A stretch of DNA of 6,568 nt from Prolixibacteraceae bacterium. GTDB taxonomy: Bacteria > Bacteroidota > Bacteroidia > Bacteroidales > Prolixibacteraceae. The stretch covers positions 1 to 6,568 of the forward strand of contig JAFGDX010000310.1 in assembly GCA_016931875.1 (NCBI GenBank). Reading direction: 5' to 3'. Position numbers and translations under genes: made by a program. Shown here piece after piece: positions 5,757 through 6,568 of the stretch (the stretch's first letter is position 1; each line of letters opens with the position of its first letter). Under the pieces are notes generated by a model. It had not been told where the DNA came from. It made no database searches and worked only from the letters and a program-made list of their open reading frames with translations.

Positions 5757-6568
5757 AAGTTTGCGGATTTACATTTATCAGAAATGCTGAAAAGTTTGAT
5801 TTTCCGGTGGTTGAAGCCATTGAATCGGTGTTGCCGCTGTGCAGTAAGTTTGTGGTGGCTGTGGGAAAATCGGAAGACAACACGCGCGAAATCATAAAAA
5901 ACATATCGCCCGGTAAAATAATTATTATTGATACTGAGTGGGATGAGAACCTGCAAAAAGGCGGGGAAGTGTATGCCGCCGAAACCGACAAGGCTTTTGA
6001 TGCGGTGCCTTCTGAATTCGACTGGTGTTTTTATATTCAGGGCGATGAGGTAGTGCACGAAAAATACCTTCCCGTTATTCAAAAAGCCATGCAGGAAAAC
6101 CTCCGTAAAAAAGAGGTGGAAGGTTTGCTTTTTGGTTACAGACATTTTTTTGGAACGTATGATTATGTGGGCGATTCGCGAAAGTGGTACCGGAATGAAA
6201 TCAGGGTTATCCGCAACGATAAAAATATCCGTTCGTACCGCGATGCACAAGGCTTTCGGAAAAACGGACGCAAGTTGAAGGTAGTCCCGGCGGGGGCCCA
6301 AATTTATCATTATGGCTGGGTGCGCCACCCTAAATTTATGCAGGAAAAAATTGATGCCGTTCGCTCATTTTACGGAGGAATTTCAGCAAAAGAGGCCAGA
6401 CAAAAAGCTGCCGAAACAGAATTTAATTACAGCCAAAAATACGACGCACTGGCCCGGTTTGAGGGAACACACCCAAAAGTAATGCACCAACGCATTGAGC
6501 GTTTAAACTGGCAGGTGGAGGTTGATTTGAAAAAAACACATATGAAATTCAAATACCGGGTTTTGTAC
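5753..6568 (+). CDS. GT2-like glycosyltransferase (3' end beyond the window)
   Basis: The frame is open from the ATG at 5753 to the last base, giving 272 codons with no stop. The ATG overlaps the previous gene's TGA (ATGA at 5753-5756). The N-terminus MKVCGFTFIRNAEKFDFP, followed by EAIESVLPLCSKFVVAVGKS and a later KIIIIDTEW, is the nucleotide-sugar binding half of a GT-A (family 2-like) transferase. FDWCFYIQGDEVVHEKYL (89-106) holds the acidic D98-E99 that stands where GT2 enzymes have their metal-binding DxD. Downstream, VGDSRKWYRNEIRVIRND (139-156) and IYHYGWVRHP (184-193) match the acceptor-side segments I associate with such proteins in Bacteroidota. No signal peptide or membrane helix is seen, so it should act on the cytoplasmic face. 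Donor and acceptor are unknown; surface polysaccharide or glycolipid synthesis is the usual setting. Coupling to the membrane protein suggests joint action. Confidence 0.88.
   Translation, partial: MKVCGFTFIRNAEKFDFPVVEAIESVLPLCSKFVVAVGKSEDNTREIIKNISPGKIIIIDTEWDENLQKGGEVYAAETDKAFDAVPSEFDWCFYIQGDEVVHEKYLPVIQKAMQENLRKKEVEGLLFGYRHFFGTYDYVGDSRKWYRNEIRVIRNDKNIRSYRDAQGFRKNGRKLKVVPAGAQIYHYGWVRHPKFMQEKIDAVRSFYGGISAKEARQKAAETEFNYSQKYDALARFEGTHPKVMHQRIERLNWQVEVDLKKTHMKFKYRVLY

Noticed and set aside
5693..6328. 211-codon minus-strand frame opposite the glycosyltransferase
   Set aside because: It lies entirely opposite strongly supported + strand genes and has His/Phe-rich antisense composition without family motifs.
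1..6568. CRISPR array, tRNA/rRNA genes, insertion sequences or attachment sites
   Set aside because: No regularly spaced repeats, tRNA-like cloverleafs, transposase motifs or terminal repeats were seen on either strand.

Overview
The window looks like chromosomal DNA of a Bacteroidota bacterium, probably an environmental, marine or anaerobic member. The reasons are the A-rich, mostly Shine-Dalgarno-poor gene starts, two copies of a TAnnTTTG-type -7 promoter element, a secreted two-domain M16 peptidase, and an S9 peptidase tail and a GT2 glycosyltransferase whose wording I associate with that phylum. Genus cannot be judged from this sequence. Every supported gene is on the + strand.

Left part (1-1334). 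The window opens with the last 33 codons of an S9 (prolyl oligopeptidase/DPP-IV type) serine peptidase, followed by a hairpin. A promoter-like TATTTTTG then precedes a two-gene cassette: a minimal nucleotidyltransferase (MNT) and a HEPN-domain protein, joined by an ATGA overlap. This is the layout of MNT/HEPN (HepT/MntA-like, type VII) toxin-antitoxin modules. Both genes are broken. Each carries two reading-frame shifts that cancel, so each ends in its starting frame, and the family motifs can still be read across three frame segments. The promoter, overlap and ribosome binding site are intact, so decay (or sequence error) looks recent. The next 314 bases hold no convincing gene, only a perfect 7-bp inverted repeat and a doubtful minus-strand peptide.

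Middle (1335-5076). A complete Cof-type HAD-IIB phosphatase (277 aa) is followed 56 bases later by a complete 933-aa secreted M16 zinc metallopeptidase with an HxxEH site in its first half and a catalytically empty second half. A clear Rho-independent terminator closes this unit. With no terminator between them, the two genes may share a transcript.

Right part (5077-6568). A second TATTTTTG element precedes a 212-aa protein with about six membrane segments and no recognised family. Its stop overlaps (ATGA) the start of a GT2-like glycosyltransferase that runs off the window's end. The overlap argues for translational coupling and perhaps a shared role in envelope glycan synthesis, but this is inference.

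The most notable point is the MNT/HEPN pair: four frameshifts within about 560 bases, against none in the 5.2 kb downstream. I do not see a clearly new biological system here.
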